Assembly (NCBI GenBank): GCA_029858305.1
Contig: JAOUFI010000005.1
Location: forward strand, 1 to 64,000
Source of the DNA: Candidatus Thorarchaeota archaeon
GTDB taxonomy: Archaea > Asgardarchaeota > Thorarchaeia > Thorarchaeales > Thorarchaeaceae
Length of the DNA: 64,000 nucleotides
Direction of reading: 5' to 3'
A model generated the notes under the pieces. The model was not told the DNA's origin. It was given only the letters and a program-made list of their open reading frames with translations, and ran no database searches. The stretch's first letter is position 1, and every line of letters starts with the position of its first letter. The position numbers and the translations under genes were made by a program. Shown here in pieces: positions 18,602-27,900 of the stretch.

Positions 18602-19096
18602 ATGTCAGAGGCTGAAGAAGGTTGGCAGAGAGTTCTGAAAGCATTTGATGAGTGGATATACTACGAGTCATCAGAATTTGGACCCTATACTGGTTACTTC
18701 TCACTTGAGAATCTTCGAGACCTGACTCATGGTGAGCGGATAGGCTGGATGCATTCCATGTACGATGAGCTCATCCCTGGTCGTGTAGAGAAATGTAGAG
18801 ATGCTGCAATTGCATTTGAAGACTTTATGCCTTTCATGCCGGATCCTGACACCCGTGATGTTGTACAATCAATGATAGACCTGACTCAGGTCATCGAAGA
18901 AGCAATGCTGTCCATGAGTGATACAATTCAAACCTTAAGAGAGGAGTATGAATCAGGAGGCTTTGATGAGTTAGTCCCGTACTTGTCAGATTTAGCGGAT
19001 ATTGAAGAAAACATCCGCCACCACATGAGTCTGTTCAGTCAAGGTTTTACAAAGCTTCGAGGTATGGGCTTAGAAATGCCTGATATGGAATCTTGA
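18602..19096 (+). CDS. Hypothetical acidic helical protein
   Basis: 164 residues, strongly acidic, predicted all-helical, without cysteines, membrane segments or known motifs. Methionine-rich stretches (IGWMHSMYDELIPG, FEDFMPFMPDPDTRD) are notable. I do not recognise a family. It is divergent from the nuclease gene, about 60 bases between starts, so the two may share a control region. Coding is supported by its length and by lack of any overlapping alternative frame. Confidence 0.6.
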   Translation: MSEAEEGWQRVLKAFDEWIYYESSEFGPYTGYFSLENLRDLTHGERIGWMHSMYDELIPGRVEKCRDAAIAFEDFMPFMPDPDTRDVVQSMIDLTQVIEEAMLSMSDTIQTLREEYESGGFDELVPYLSDLADIEENIRHHMSLFSQGFTKLRGMGLEMPDMES

Positions 19097-19238
19097 ATTT
19101 ATATCAAAGAGGGTGTAGCAAAACTTAAGACGATACACTAGTCATGCTTTTTGACCCAAAAATAAACTGAGGTGAAAATCGCAATGGGTACTGAAACATC
19201 ACACTCTGCCCATCAATATCGGGTCTCAAACACGAAAG

Positions 19239-19598
19239 GTGACTGCCAAATTAAGGCAGGTGAACGTGTTCTCGAGTGACCGTAAGGTCTCCTCAACTAA
19301 TTATAGCAGTCTTGTAGCAACTCTCTTGCAATTAGCAAATGCCAGACTGAGTGATACTCAGAAGGCTGTTCTGATGATGGCTCACAGACTTCTAAAACAC
19401 GAAAACCTGACTGTCACAGCACTAGCAGATCAAGTTTCTCGAAGGTCTGCTGTCCCTTATAGTACCGTGAAGTGGAATCTAAGGTCTCTAAAAGAGATGG
19501 GTTTACTGAAGGGTGGCGACATGTGCTGCAAAGGAGAAAAAGCTCGCTTGACGTATGAGGCTCAGATGATAGCAGACTATTTTGAGAGAAATCACTAG
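19239..19598 (+). CDS. Winged-helix DNA-binding protein, start uncertain
   Basis: Up to 119 residues. The core, LSDTQKAVLMMAHRLLKH followed by LTVTALADQVSRRSAVPYS and TVKWNLRSLKEMGLL, is a winged helix-turn-helix with a recognition helix and wing, typical of archaeal transcription regulators. The start is unclear. GTG 19239 has its ribosome-binding site too close; GTG 19266, after AAGGCAGGTGA, is better placed. A strong site, GAGGTGA, sits before an ATG at 19184 in another frame; that frame runs 31 codons and ends inside this gene at 19279. So either a short leader peptide is translationally coupled to the regulator, or a one-base frameshift separates the true N-terminus from the rest. A clear hairpin terminator follows. 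Confidence 0.7.
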   Translation: MTAKLRQVNVFSSDRKVSSTNYSSLVATLLQLANARLSDTQKAVLMMAHRLLKHENLTVTALADQVSRRSAVPYSTVKWNLRSLKEMGLLKGGDMCCKGEKARLTYEAQMIADYFERNH

Positions 19599-19602
19599 AC
19601 CT

Positions 19603-19637
19603 GAGGGGGCTTTGTTTGCCCCCTATTCTTTATTTTT
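19603..19637 (+). terminator. Hairpin with T-rich tail after the winged-helix gene
   Basis: AGGGGGC and GCCCCCT form a seven-base-pair stem around a TTTGTTT loop, followed by ATTCTTTATTTTT. It lies just past the stop codon of the regulator and between convergent genes. Confidence 0.7.
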
Positions 19638-19706
19638 GGGGTTCGCAAGAAGAAACAAGGTGCATCCCTGCTCTCAATCGATACTGCTAGGCTTTACATA
19701 CCGACA

Positions 19707-20510
19707 TCATCGAATCTTCTTCTTGAACAGTTCCCAAGCGGATGGCAAGAGTAGCTTTGCGCCATTGAGGCTGTTGCTGGCACTAAGGACAACATCCACT
19801 ACACGCCCTTGACCTGAATCAAGGGTTCCCAGATTCCATTGCAGCGCAGTGGCGATGTCTTTAGGTCCATATCTGAGGTTCTTGCTGAGGTCGGTTGATT
19901 CTTCATCAATCCTGATTTGGGTTGGAGAACTGATCTCCCAAGCATCAGGTTCTGGTCTGGATGTCATAGCCACACACAGCGGGTTATTATCACATGCATA
20001 CATGATGCCGGATTCTGGATCATAGGTTCCAACATCATCCTTGTAGCTCGCAGGACCACCAACATCGAGATCCATGATATAATAGAGTTTCAGGTTCTCA
20101 ATGGGCATCTTGCCAAGGTTTGTTGCAGAGTAACGAACCAGCAGGATCGGAGTGTTATGGCTCCACGCCTTAATATCTGATTGGACCTTGGGAGAATCAC
20201 TCTCAGATGGAGAATGACTAAGAACTAGATGCAATCCTCCTTTCCCCGACTCAACTCTAACGAGAGAGATAGTTGAACTCTCGGTAGAGCTCGCCTTGTA
20301 GACAATATTGTCTGCAACATAGGTGAGCCAAAACCCACCTTTATAGTCCGCAGGATTTCGGAGTAGTAACTGTTCTTTACCCGAGGTATCGATCAGACTG
20401 AGGCGTTTGATGTAGAAACCAAGGCGACCTTTTCCTCAGGATGAACACTCTACAGCGTATGAGATATCCAGCCTTGGGCTACGATTGCCGGTTTCAAGGA
20501 TTTCAGACAT
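19707..20510 (-). CDS. Unknown protein with one in-frame UGA (interrupted gene or possible selenoprotein)
   Basis: The frame from ATG 20510 to the UGA at 19707-19709 is open for 267 codons except for a single UGA at 20436-20438 (codon 25). Both sides read as ordinary protein: before it ISYAVECSS, after it GKGRLGFYIKRLSLID. If the UGA were a cysteine codon the text would be ECSSCGKG, a CxxC motif, so the position is one where selenocysteine would make chemical sense. No ATG or GTG start follows soon after; the next usable start, TTG 20234, would remove a third of the protein. The remainder is beta-rich, with no known domain (LKLYYIMDLDVGGPAS, VVDVVLSASNSLNG). Alternatives are a recent nonsense mutation or a sequencing or assembly error. 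I see no convincing SECIS hairpin after the stop codon, and the gene also ends in UGA, which weakens the recoding idea. Confidence 0.5.
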
Positions 20511-20669
20511 GACCGATCACTGTACCAATGCAGAGTGAACAGTAACCTCCTGCGATATAAATCTCAGTATACGTTTAAGACATAGAGAATTCTTGGACAT
20601 CTTCTCTCCTTTCATAAAGTTGATAAACTCGTTGCAGGAATCAGCCAGTTATCTGGGTAGGTCATACCA

Positions 20670-21902
20670 ATGACAAATCTTACAGTAGACCAGCTCCAAA
20701 AATGGTACAGAAAACAGCTCACGAAAAAATCGGGTGAGTTTGTCAAACAAGCCGAGAGAAGCTATAAAGTTGTTGAACGTGCTCTGAAAGATGTACAAGA
20801 AATGGTGAAGGCTTTCGAAAGTGACGGGGAGGATGATCCAGAATCTTCTGGGATTGCTGCTAGGTTTGGTTTAAAGCTCAAAGAGATCGTGTCTGATTTC
20901 TATGTAGAGAAAGAAATCACGTACGAGAGTACAGAAGCTATGCAGGGTGAAATCCAGAGATTCATCCAGGAACTTTGGGGAGCCGGCGCCAGATGGATCA
21001 AAAGAATGGACAAGCGTCATAAAACAACCATAAAGGCTCTTGATGAAGCCATGAAGGAACTGGCAAAAGAGATGAAGCGTATTGGCAAGCTTCTCTATGA
21101 TTATGCTTGGGTTAAAGATTTAGAACGTATAGGTGGTCGCATTACTACACTCCATGACCTCACCTTTAGCAAGGATGTTTTTGAAGAACAAATCAAAACC
21201 GTGCTTTTGAAGATACAGACTGCTGAGAATGACTATCAGAATGCAAAACGTGCCAATGATGAGTTTGTTGAAATGTCTAATGTTGCAGATTTGCTTAATT
21301 TGGATGAGCAAGCTGAACGTATATCGAGTCTACTTAGAATGAAATTGAATCCACTAAAGAAACAAGTGAAGAAATTCCTGCAAGTTGATACTGGAGTTCG
21401 TATTGGACCTGCTGGTCAAATTGCCCTAAACGAATATTTCGATGATCCATATGCTGCAATAGCCAAGGAGGCTGATGGATATCCAGGACTGCTTGAAGGT
21501 CTCAGAGGCGTTCAAGAAGCAATTGAAAGAAACAAATTGGATCTGAAAGACAGACTCGGGAGACGTGCAATTGAAGAAATCGAGGCAATTAGCAAGGGTG
21601 GGCTACAAGATTTTCAAACCCAAGCAAAGAGCATTGAAGAGAAACGTCGCACATATGCTGGTTCTGATGTATACAAGAAGAGTGAGGAGCTGCAGACCGC
21701 ACTCAATGAAGCTTACAAAAATTTGGAGTATCATAGGAATGATTTACTTCGAATCCGAGATGATTTAGAACGCCAGATTACAAAAGTAAACGAGTTCAAA
21801 ACGCGAATTGAAACAGAGATACTAGCGGCTTTTAGTGAAAAAGTCACGATAGACCTTGAGGTTTCCCTTGAACCGCTTCTCAAAATGTGTACTTTAGAGT
21901 AA
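20670..21902 (+). CDS. Coiled-coil protein of unknown function
   Basis: 410 residues, almost entirely helical with long heptad stretches (for example ALDEAMKELAKEMKRIGKL and LRIRDDLERQITKVNEFK). Two acidic breaks interrupt the helices, SDGEDDPESSG near residue 52 and EYFDDPYAAI near 255. There is no membrane segment and no catalytic motif. A structural or scaffolding role is likely; membrane-remodelling families were considered but no diagnostic motif was seen. The D-aminoacyl-tRNA deacylase gene follows after 16 bases, so the two are probably co-transcribed, although no functional tie is evident. Confidence 0.7.
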   Translation: MTNLTVDQLQKWYRKQLTKKSGEFVKQAERSYKVVERALKDVQEMVKAFESDGEDDPESSGIAARFGLKLKEIVSDFYVEKEITYESTEAMQGEIQRFIQELWGAGARWIKRMDKRHKTTIKALDEAMKELAKEMKRIGKLLYDYAWVKDLERIGGRITTLHDLTFSKDVFEEQIKTVLLKIQTAENDYQNAKRANDEFVEMSNVADLLNLDEQAERISSLLRMKLNPLKKQVKKFLQVDTGVRIGPAGQIALNEYFDDPYAAIAKEADGYPGLLEGLRGVQEAIERNKLDLKDRLGRRAIEEIEAISKGGLQDFQTQAKSIEEKRRTYAGSDVYKKSEELQTALNEAYKNLEYHRNDLLRIRDDLERQITKVNEFKTRIETEILAAFSEKVTIDLEVSLEPLLKMCTLE

Positions 21903-21918
21903 GTGAAGGTCGAACACT

Positions 21919-22743
21919 TTGCGCGTATTAGTTACATCCGAGAAAGATATTGCCAGTCAAACAATCAAGAGCGTTCTAGAAAAGGAATATGGCTTTTCTT
22001 TAACCGGTGAAACCTTTGAAAACAATCCAATCCTTTCATTTGATGATGCTACAATTCTCATCACAACCAATCGCGATATGATATTCTGCGACCATCTTGA
22101 GGAGCATTTCGATGCTGAGGCATTCATTTTCTGTTCGCGCCATCGGGCTGAGTCTGCAAGACCATCACTGCTTGTCCATAGTACAGGAAATCTTGGGTCT
22201 GAAGCACTCTTTGGTGGCAATCCCTATGAGGTTTCGATTTCAGCTCCTTCATTAGTAGCTGCAGCTTTGAAACGGCTTACAATTGAACGGAGTGAAAGGA
22301 ATCTAAATGACTTCGATGTTTCGCTTGAAGTCACTCATCACGGACCCACTTCGATGACAGTTCCTCTAGTGTTTGTTGAGCTAGGCAGTACTGAGGAATA
22401 CTGGATTCATAAGGAAGGTGCACAAGCTGTAGCTGCTGCTATTATGGATTGTACCAGGGAACCACTCCCTGCAGAATCAGCTATAGGTTTTGGCGGCATG
22501 CATTATGCTAGTAAGTTCAACAAACTAGTGCTCGAAAAGGAGTATAAGATAGGTCATATTGCTCCAAAATATTCCATTAACGAATTGACATTGGAAATCG
22601 TAGAGCAGATGATGACCCGAACAACAGGAAAAGTGACAAAGGCAATTGTTGATTGGAAAGGAATGAATGCTGAAAACAAAGAGCATGTATTTCCACTTCT
22701 TGATGAGTTAAATCTTGAAATTGTACGTGATAAGGATACATAA
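21919..22743 (+). CDS. dtdA: D-aminoacyl-tRNA deacylase, archaeal type
   Basis: 274 residues, standard for DtdA/GEK1, the archaeal and plant enzyme that hydrolyses D-amino acids from mischarged tRNA. Signature motifs are present: FCSRHRAESARPSLLVHSTG, LEVTHHGPTSM, VELGSTEEYW and GFGGMHYASKF, which build the zinc-dependent active site. The start is TTG 21919, preceded by AAGGTC in the tail of the coiled-coil gene. No other translation gene is adjacent. Confidence 0.93.
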   Translation: MRVLVTSEKDIASQTIKSVLEKEYGFSLTGETFENNPILSFDDATILITTNRDMIFCDHLEEHFDAEAFIFCSRHRAESARPSLLVHSTGNLGSEALFGGNPYEVSISAPSLVAAALKRLTIERSERNLNDFDVSLEVTHHGPTSMTVPLVFVELGSTEEYWIHKEGAQAVAAAIMDCTREPLPAESAIGFGGMHYASKFNKLVLEKEYKIGHIAPKYSINELTLEIVEQMMTRTTGKVTKAIVDWKGMNAENKEHVFPLLDELNLEIVRDKDT

Positions 22744-22865
22744 TTCATGTTGGTATTCGCCTGAAATGCTATTATAGTGTTTTTTACAGGTTTCATTACA
22801 TTCCCGAAAGGCTAATTACGCTCCTTTGATAAATCGCAAATCAACTTCATCTAGTTGGGGATATT

Positions 22866-23864
22866 ATGGGCTCTGAAGACAACGCAGACATCGGAGAAAT
22901 CCTAGAGAAAGTTGGCGAGCTAACTGAAGAACTCGCTAGCCTACGTAAGGACTTAGATGCATTAAACTCGGTGCCAGATATCGCTGAGAAGATTGAAACA
23001 ATTAGCTCAGAGATTGAGGGATTAAAATCATCTATAGAACCTTTGGAGAAAATTGACAATCTTGAATCATCTCTGGATGAAATCAAGACGGTTATTGAAG
23101 AAGTGAAGGAATCCAAGAGTTCTGAAGAGCTGACTGAGAAGATTGACGGGCTCACAAGTTCATTGAATGAGGTAAGTGAATCAGTTCGTGAAATCAATGA
23201 GTCAAAAGAAACAGAAGTCATAATCAAGAAAATTGATGATATTCTACTTGGAATGTCTGAAGTTGAGGTCATCTCCAAGAAATTAGACGATCTCCAAGGA
23301 TACATCGCTGGTCTGTCAGGTATTGAAGAGAAATTCGAAGAACTGTCAACCGCTTTTCAAGAGACCCAAGAGATTGTAGGAATTATTGTTCGACAGCTTG
23401 ATGATATTGAGCGTAAGTACAACCTCTCCGTTGAAAGAATAAATGAAACAGCTGATTTAGTATCTAAAATCGCTGAAGGTGCCATATCAACTCAAATAAA
23501 ATCTACTGAAAAGAAAACATCAAAGAACACAGAGGATGAATTAATCCCAGAGCCTCAGAAGAAGTCTCCGATATCCAAAGCTAGTCTTCCATCAACAATT
23601 GACTCATTAATGGATCGTTTACTTGGTCTCGTTAATCCGCAAACCGAGGCTAGCGACATGGCTGAGGCGTTAGAAGAGGTTCGGGATCAATTGACATCAA
23701 TGATTCAAGGCCACACGCCTGTTCTGTTTCAATTTGGTAAAAAAGCAAGAGAGCTCAAATCATACCCCCCCACAGCTACTCTCAATGAGAATGATATTGC
23801 GGGTTTGAACAAAGACATCAAATCTTGGACAAGCAAGCTAAAGGAGATTGCAAAGAACTCCTAG
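22866..23864 (+). CDS. Long acidic coiled-coil protein
   Basis: 332 residues. Residues 1-210 are near-continuous acidic coiled coil built from repeats of the kind IEGLKSSIEPLEKIDNLE; a charged Ser/Lys-rich linker (STEKKTSKNTEDELIPEPQ) follows, then a compact helical end of about 100 residues (TIDSLMDRLLGLVNPQTEA). The coil repeats look like those of the giant coiled-coil regulator two genes downstream, so the two could assemble together (inference). No known family recognised. The ATG start has only a weak ribosome-binding site (AGTTGGGGATATT). Confidence 0.68.
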   Translation: MGSEDNADIGEILEKVGELTEELASLRKDLDALNSVPDIAEKIETISSEIEGLKSSIEPLEKIDNLESSLDEIKTVIEEVKESKSSEELTEKIDGLTSSLNEVSESVREINESKETEVIIKKIDDILLGMSEVEVISKKLDDLQGYIAGLSGIEEKFEELSTAFQETQEIVGIIVRQLDDIERKYNLSVERINETADLVSKIAEGAISTQIKSTEKKTSKNTEDELIPEPQKKSPISKASLPSTIDSLMDRLLGLVNPQTEASDMAEALEEVRDQLTSMIQGHTPVLFQFGKKARELKSYPPTATLNENDIAGLNKDIKSWTSKLKEIAKNS

Positions 23865-24057
23865 GAACATCTTCTATTTCATGCGTACTTGTCCAAACAT
23901 GCCAACACGACTCAACTCTGCCTATTTCTGAGCCATAGGTTTATCTCTAAAATTCACAATTGCGCAATTAGACATGCCTACGGTGAAAATCAATCACCTA
24001 TGCAGTCGTAGCTCCTAGGTTCAGAATCTTTCACCATCTAGATGGACGGTAGCAGTA

Positions 24058-24858
24058 ATGGAATTAACAAAGCATAATGATGAACTTCAACAGAGAATGC
24101 AGCTTCTTGATAAGCCAGCTGACCAACAACTGGCAAAAGAGCTTATGGATCTACATCAAAAGAAATGTACCGAATGTCAAGAGGACAGGCTTAGATGCGC
24201 GACTCGTCCTGCATGTATGAACCGCAACTTTCTCAATGCTCTTATTGAAATTGGCGTTGAAGTTAATGATTTGCCCAACTTTTGTTACAGCCAAAATCTT
24301 GAGCAGATACGGAGATATGTATTAGAGAAGAAAGGGCGAAAGATGGTGGATAGGCGGCTTCCAATAAAGGACCTTCTACAGACACTTGGTATTAGCTCTA
24401 TCAGACATTTTACTACCAAGTATAAGAAAGAATGGACTAATTTCTCTTCAGTTCATGAAGGCAACATAATGCTCGTAGCAGGAGATAGCCTACTATTTCG
24501 CTTCGATTTTGCTCGTGGTATAGCAACAGTAAATCCTACAAAGGATAGAATCAAGACATTCAATGTCTTTAAGCTGTATTGCGAACTGTTCTCAGAGAGA
24601 TACCAAGTCAAGTCAACAGTAAAAGATTTGACTCCAAATTGGTGGATTCTCTCAGTTATTGCAGATGAACCCGACTCTACAGCCTTTAGGGCTCTTCAGA
24701 AGAGTGAGATTGCAAGTGCCTTCGAAGCGATATATATCAAAGAAACTGAAGGGACAGTTCAGCTGCAGATTGAAGTCATTCTTGATTCTGATGATAAGTA
24801 TCTAGAGGCTGAATTCCTAAATGAGTTGTTTGTGAAAGTATCTAAGATCTGCAATTGA
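24058..24858 (+). CDS. Hypothetical protein with N-terminal four-cysteine cluster
   Basis: 266 residues. After a short helix, cysteines at 37, 40, 47 and 53 (KKCTECQEDRLRCATRPAC) form a plausible zinc or iron-sulfur site. The middle has a globular region (LLQTLGISSIRHFTTKY) and the end is beta-rich, with alternating hydrophobic residues (VQLQIEVILDSDD). No family recognised. It lies directly upstream of the giant TrmB-like gene, whose likely promoter (an AATATACATATAC stretch at about 24888) is just past this gene's stop. A joint role with the two coiled-coil neighbours is possible but only suggested by order and strand. Confidence 0.62.
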   Translation: MELTKHNDELQQRMQLLDKPADQQLAKELMDLHQKKCTECQEDRLRCATRPACMNRNFLNALIEIGVEVNDLPNFCYSQNLEQIRRYVLEKKGRKMVDRRLPIKDLLQTLGISSIRHFTTKYKKEWTNFSSVHEGNIMLVAGDSLLFRFDFARGIATVNPTKDRIKTFNVFKLYCELFSERYQVKSTVKDLTPNWWILSVIADEPDSTAFRALQKSEIASAFEAIYIKETEGTVQLQIEVILDSDDKYLEAEFLNELFVKVSKICN

Positions 24859-24914
24859 AAGTGCGATTTCACCAAAACAGCTCGAATATACATATACTGC
24901 GGCGGGATGCGCAA

Positions 24915-27900
24915 ATGAGTGATGATACAGTAAGTAAATCGGTGCCTATCCTCAGGGATAACCTTGGATTAACCGAGGCTGAGGTCAAGGCAATCGTGCC
25001 AATCTATCTGGGTGGCAACATGACCGCTGGAGGAGTGGCTCTTCTTTCAGGAGAAAAACTCGCAACGGTTCAGAGAACTCTTGGTCGTCTTGTTAGCAAA
25101 GGACTGATCAAGCAAATTGATGGAATTGTACCAGTGTACAGAGCTCTTTCACCAAGTATGGCTCTATCTGGTACTCTCGCAGATTCTCTTAGTGGTGTGA
25201 CAGGACTTACAGATGAATCTGAGAAGTTATTCTCCTCCAGAATAACTGAAATCGAATCTGTGGTCGATGGCATTATCACTTCACAAACCAAGTCTCTTGA
25301 GGAACTAAAATCAGCTCTCACATCATATGAGAATCAAGTTCTTGATTTAGTAACAAAGCAGATTGAGAATGTTGCGACAACTGCGACACAAACCATGACT
25401 GGATTTTCAGATGAGATTGAGCTCGCGATGAATGGTATGGATACATTTCTTGATGAGAGCCTAGGCTCAAAATTACTTGAGCTACAAGCGGAAATAGATA
25501 AGGCTCAGATTGCAATGGCGAAGGATCTGAAAGCGCAGGTTCGTGAATTTGATAAATGGATAAAGAACGAGCGCAAAGGAACATTAGGTTCTGTTGGAGA
25601 GTTTGAAGCGAAATCTTCAGCACTTGTCGAATCTGCAAAAAATGCTGTCTCGTCCGCGCTCACAAAGTCATCAGAGCTAATCCAGAGTCTTGTACGCGAG
25701 ATTTCAGGAATTTTAACATCTCTGGCATCTGCCGCTTCCGATAATGGACTTGCTGTAATTAATGAGGTATCCACTGAGATATCACAAATGCTCAACCATC
25801 TCGATAGCGAGTTGGGGCAAGCATATCTCACAGGTCAAGAATCACTCAAGGAGGTCATTGCTCAGGCACGTATCATCTCAAAAGAATATAGCGAGTTTGC
25901 GAAAAGCAGGATTGATGCAGCAATAGAGATTGCAGACTCTGCTAGTGACGTTGTTGATGACTGGAAGAACGAGGTTTCTGGATTCATGGACGTTGCATCC
26001 CAATCTGTGACATCCCAGCTAGACCAAGTTGCTTCCACTGATGCATCATACCTCGAACAAATGAAAAACTCATTAACATCACACATCGAGAGAGTCAATA
26101 CGTCATTGATGGATGAATACAAGGCAATCTCTTCACTAGCTACAGTCCTTGGTGGTGATTCTGAAACAATATTGACTGAGACTCGTTCGATGATGCTTGA
26201 TCTTCTTCAGTCACAGAATGTTGTTGAACAGAATGATTGCGATGCTGTTGTAGAGAAACTCCATGCGGAACTCGAAAAATGGGTCGGTGATACAGTCACA
26301 TCTATAGAGAAGAAATTGAAAGACACGGCTAAAGATGTAACAACAATTCTAGACACAGAAACGACAGAGCTGAACTCTATCTCTGAAGCGATGAATAGTC
26401 GGTTGAAATCAGCTTTCAATTCAGTCATTAAGAGTACAAATACAAAGAATGAAACTTTGTTAACATCTGTAAAGAAGACGACACATGACTTTGAAAATGG
26501 CATTGGTCAAAGTCTTGATGAGTTAATTACTAGTTTCACATCAGCAACAGAAAAGCAAGTACGTGAGTCAAAAGAGTTGTATGAGGGATTGCGAGAACGC
26601 CTGGATAATCGGATGTCCCAATCTATAGCAACCATTAGCTCACAGGCTGATAGAGTTCAGAAGGATATCACTAATACAATACTCGAGCAAACAACTAGGA
26701 TTGACCAACACACTCTCGGAATAAAGGAAGAATTTCATAATAGGTTAGAAGATATTACAACTCAGTTCATCTCCCTCACGCAGGGTTTAGAGGCTACATT
26801 CAATGGGCTTCTCTCTTCTCAGACCATGGAAGCACGAGATATTATTGCATCTACGCATTCAGAGTTCCGAACTACATTAAAGAATGAGGTAACAACTCTC
26901 AAGGATGATTCACTGAAGATTCAGAAAGAGTACTCGACTGAGATTGCGCTTAAAATTGATGACGTTGCCTCCACAGTCGCTGCTGTTAAGAAGGCTCTAA
27001 ATGAACTTTCGGTGCAGAAACGCTTTGAGATTTCTGAAAATATGGCAAAAACACTCACAAATCTTGAGTCTTCTATCAGAAGTACAGAAGAGAGTCTAAG
27101 AGATATAGAATCGGGCACTGTTGATCAGTTTATTGAAAATATGGAACAAGTATCTCAAGAATTCAAGGTCAGTGTTAATGGAGCGCGTGACAATATCTCA
27201 GGGCGGCTAGATAATGTGAAAGATATTGTCGCAGCATCTCTTGAGAAGAGCTCAGCTGGGGGAAAGATTGTTGTTGATGGATTTGTAGCCCAACAAAAGG
27301 ACCGCAAACAACGGTTCCTTGCTGATACGAGCAAGAAAATGAACCGACTTGCTACGAAAAGGGCAAAGGACTCAGCAGCCTCCATTGAAGCATTTCAGAC
27401 ACAGCTCTCCGAGAATCAAACAGGTGGAGTCAAAGATCGAAATATTGCGAAGGAAGAAGTACTGGCAACAGTGGAAACAAGGCGATCAGAAGTGGCTAAT
27501 GCCTTTGATGCAGCAGCTGTATGGGTTGATTCTTCTGTATCCAATGTGGCAACATCTCTAGAAGCATTCGGCAGTAAATTGAAGAACGAGCTCATCATTA
27601 TGCAGAAAGGTCTACAGAAGGCAGCTAATGAAGTTGCGTTGGCGATTCAGGAACGTGGCGAAACTGATATGGATAGTTTCCAGGAAATTGCTACATCTTT
27701 GATACAAAATGCTGAATCGATTGTAACTGCGCGCCTAAATGAATTTGGCGACAGCTGTTCAGATGCTCTAACGAAGAGCAATGACTCCTTCACCACTATG
27801 CCGACAAGAATGAGTGAAGAACTTGAGAACATGGAAACAGAGATAGCTCAGAGAAACTTACAGGATTATGGAACAATCACTACAGATCTATCTACATCTT

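Noticed and set aside
20670..21902. ESCRT-III or other membrane-remodelling identity for the coiled-coil protein
   Set aside because: Only general helix and charge pattern agree; no MIM motif or winged helix was seen.
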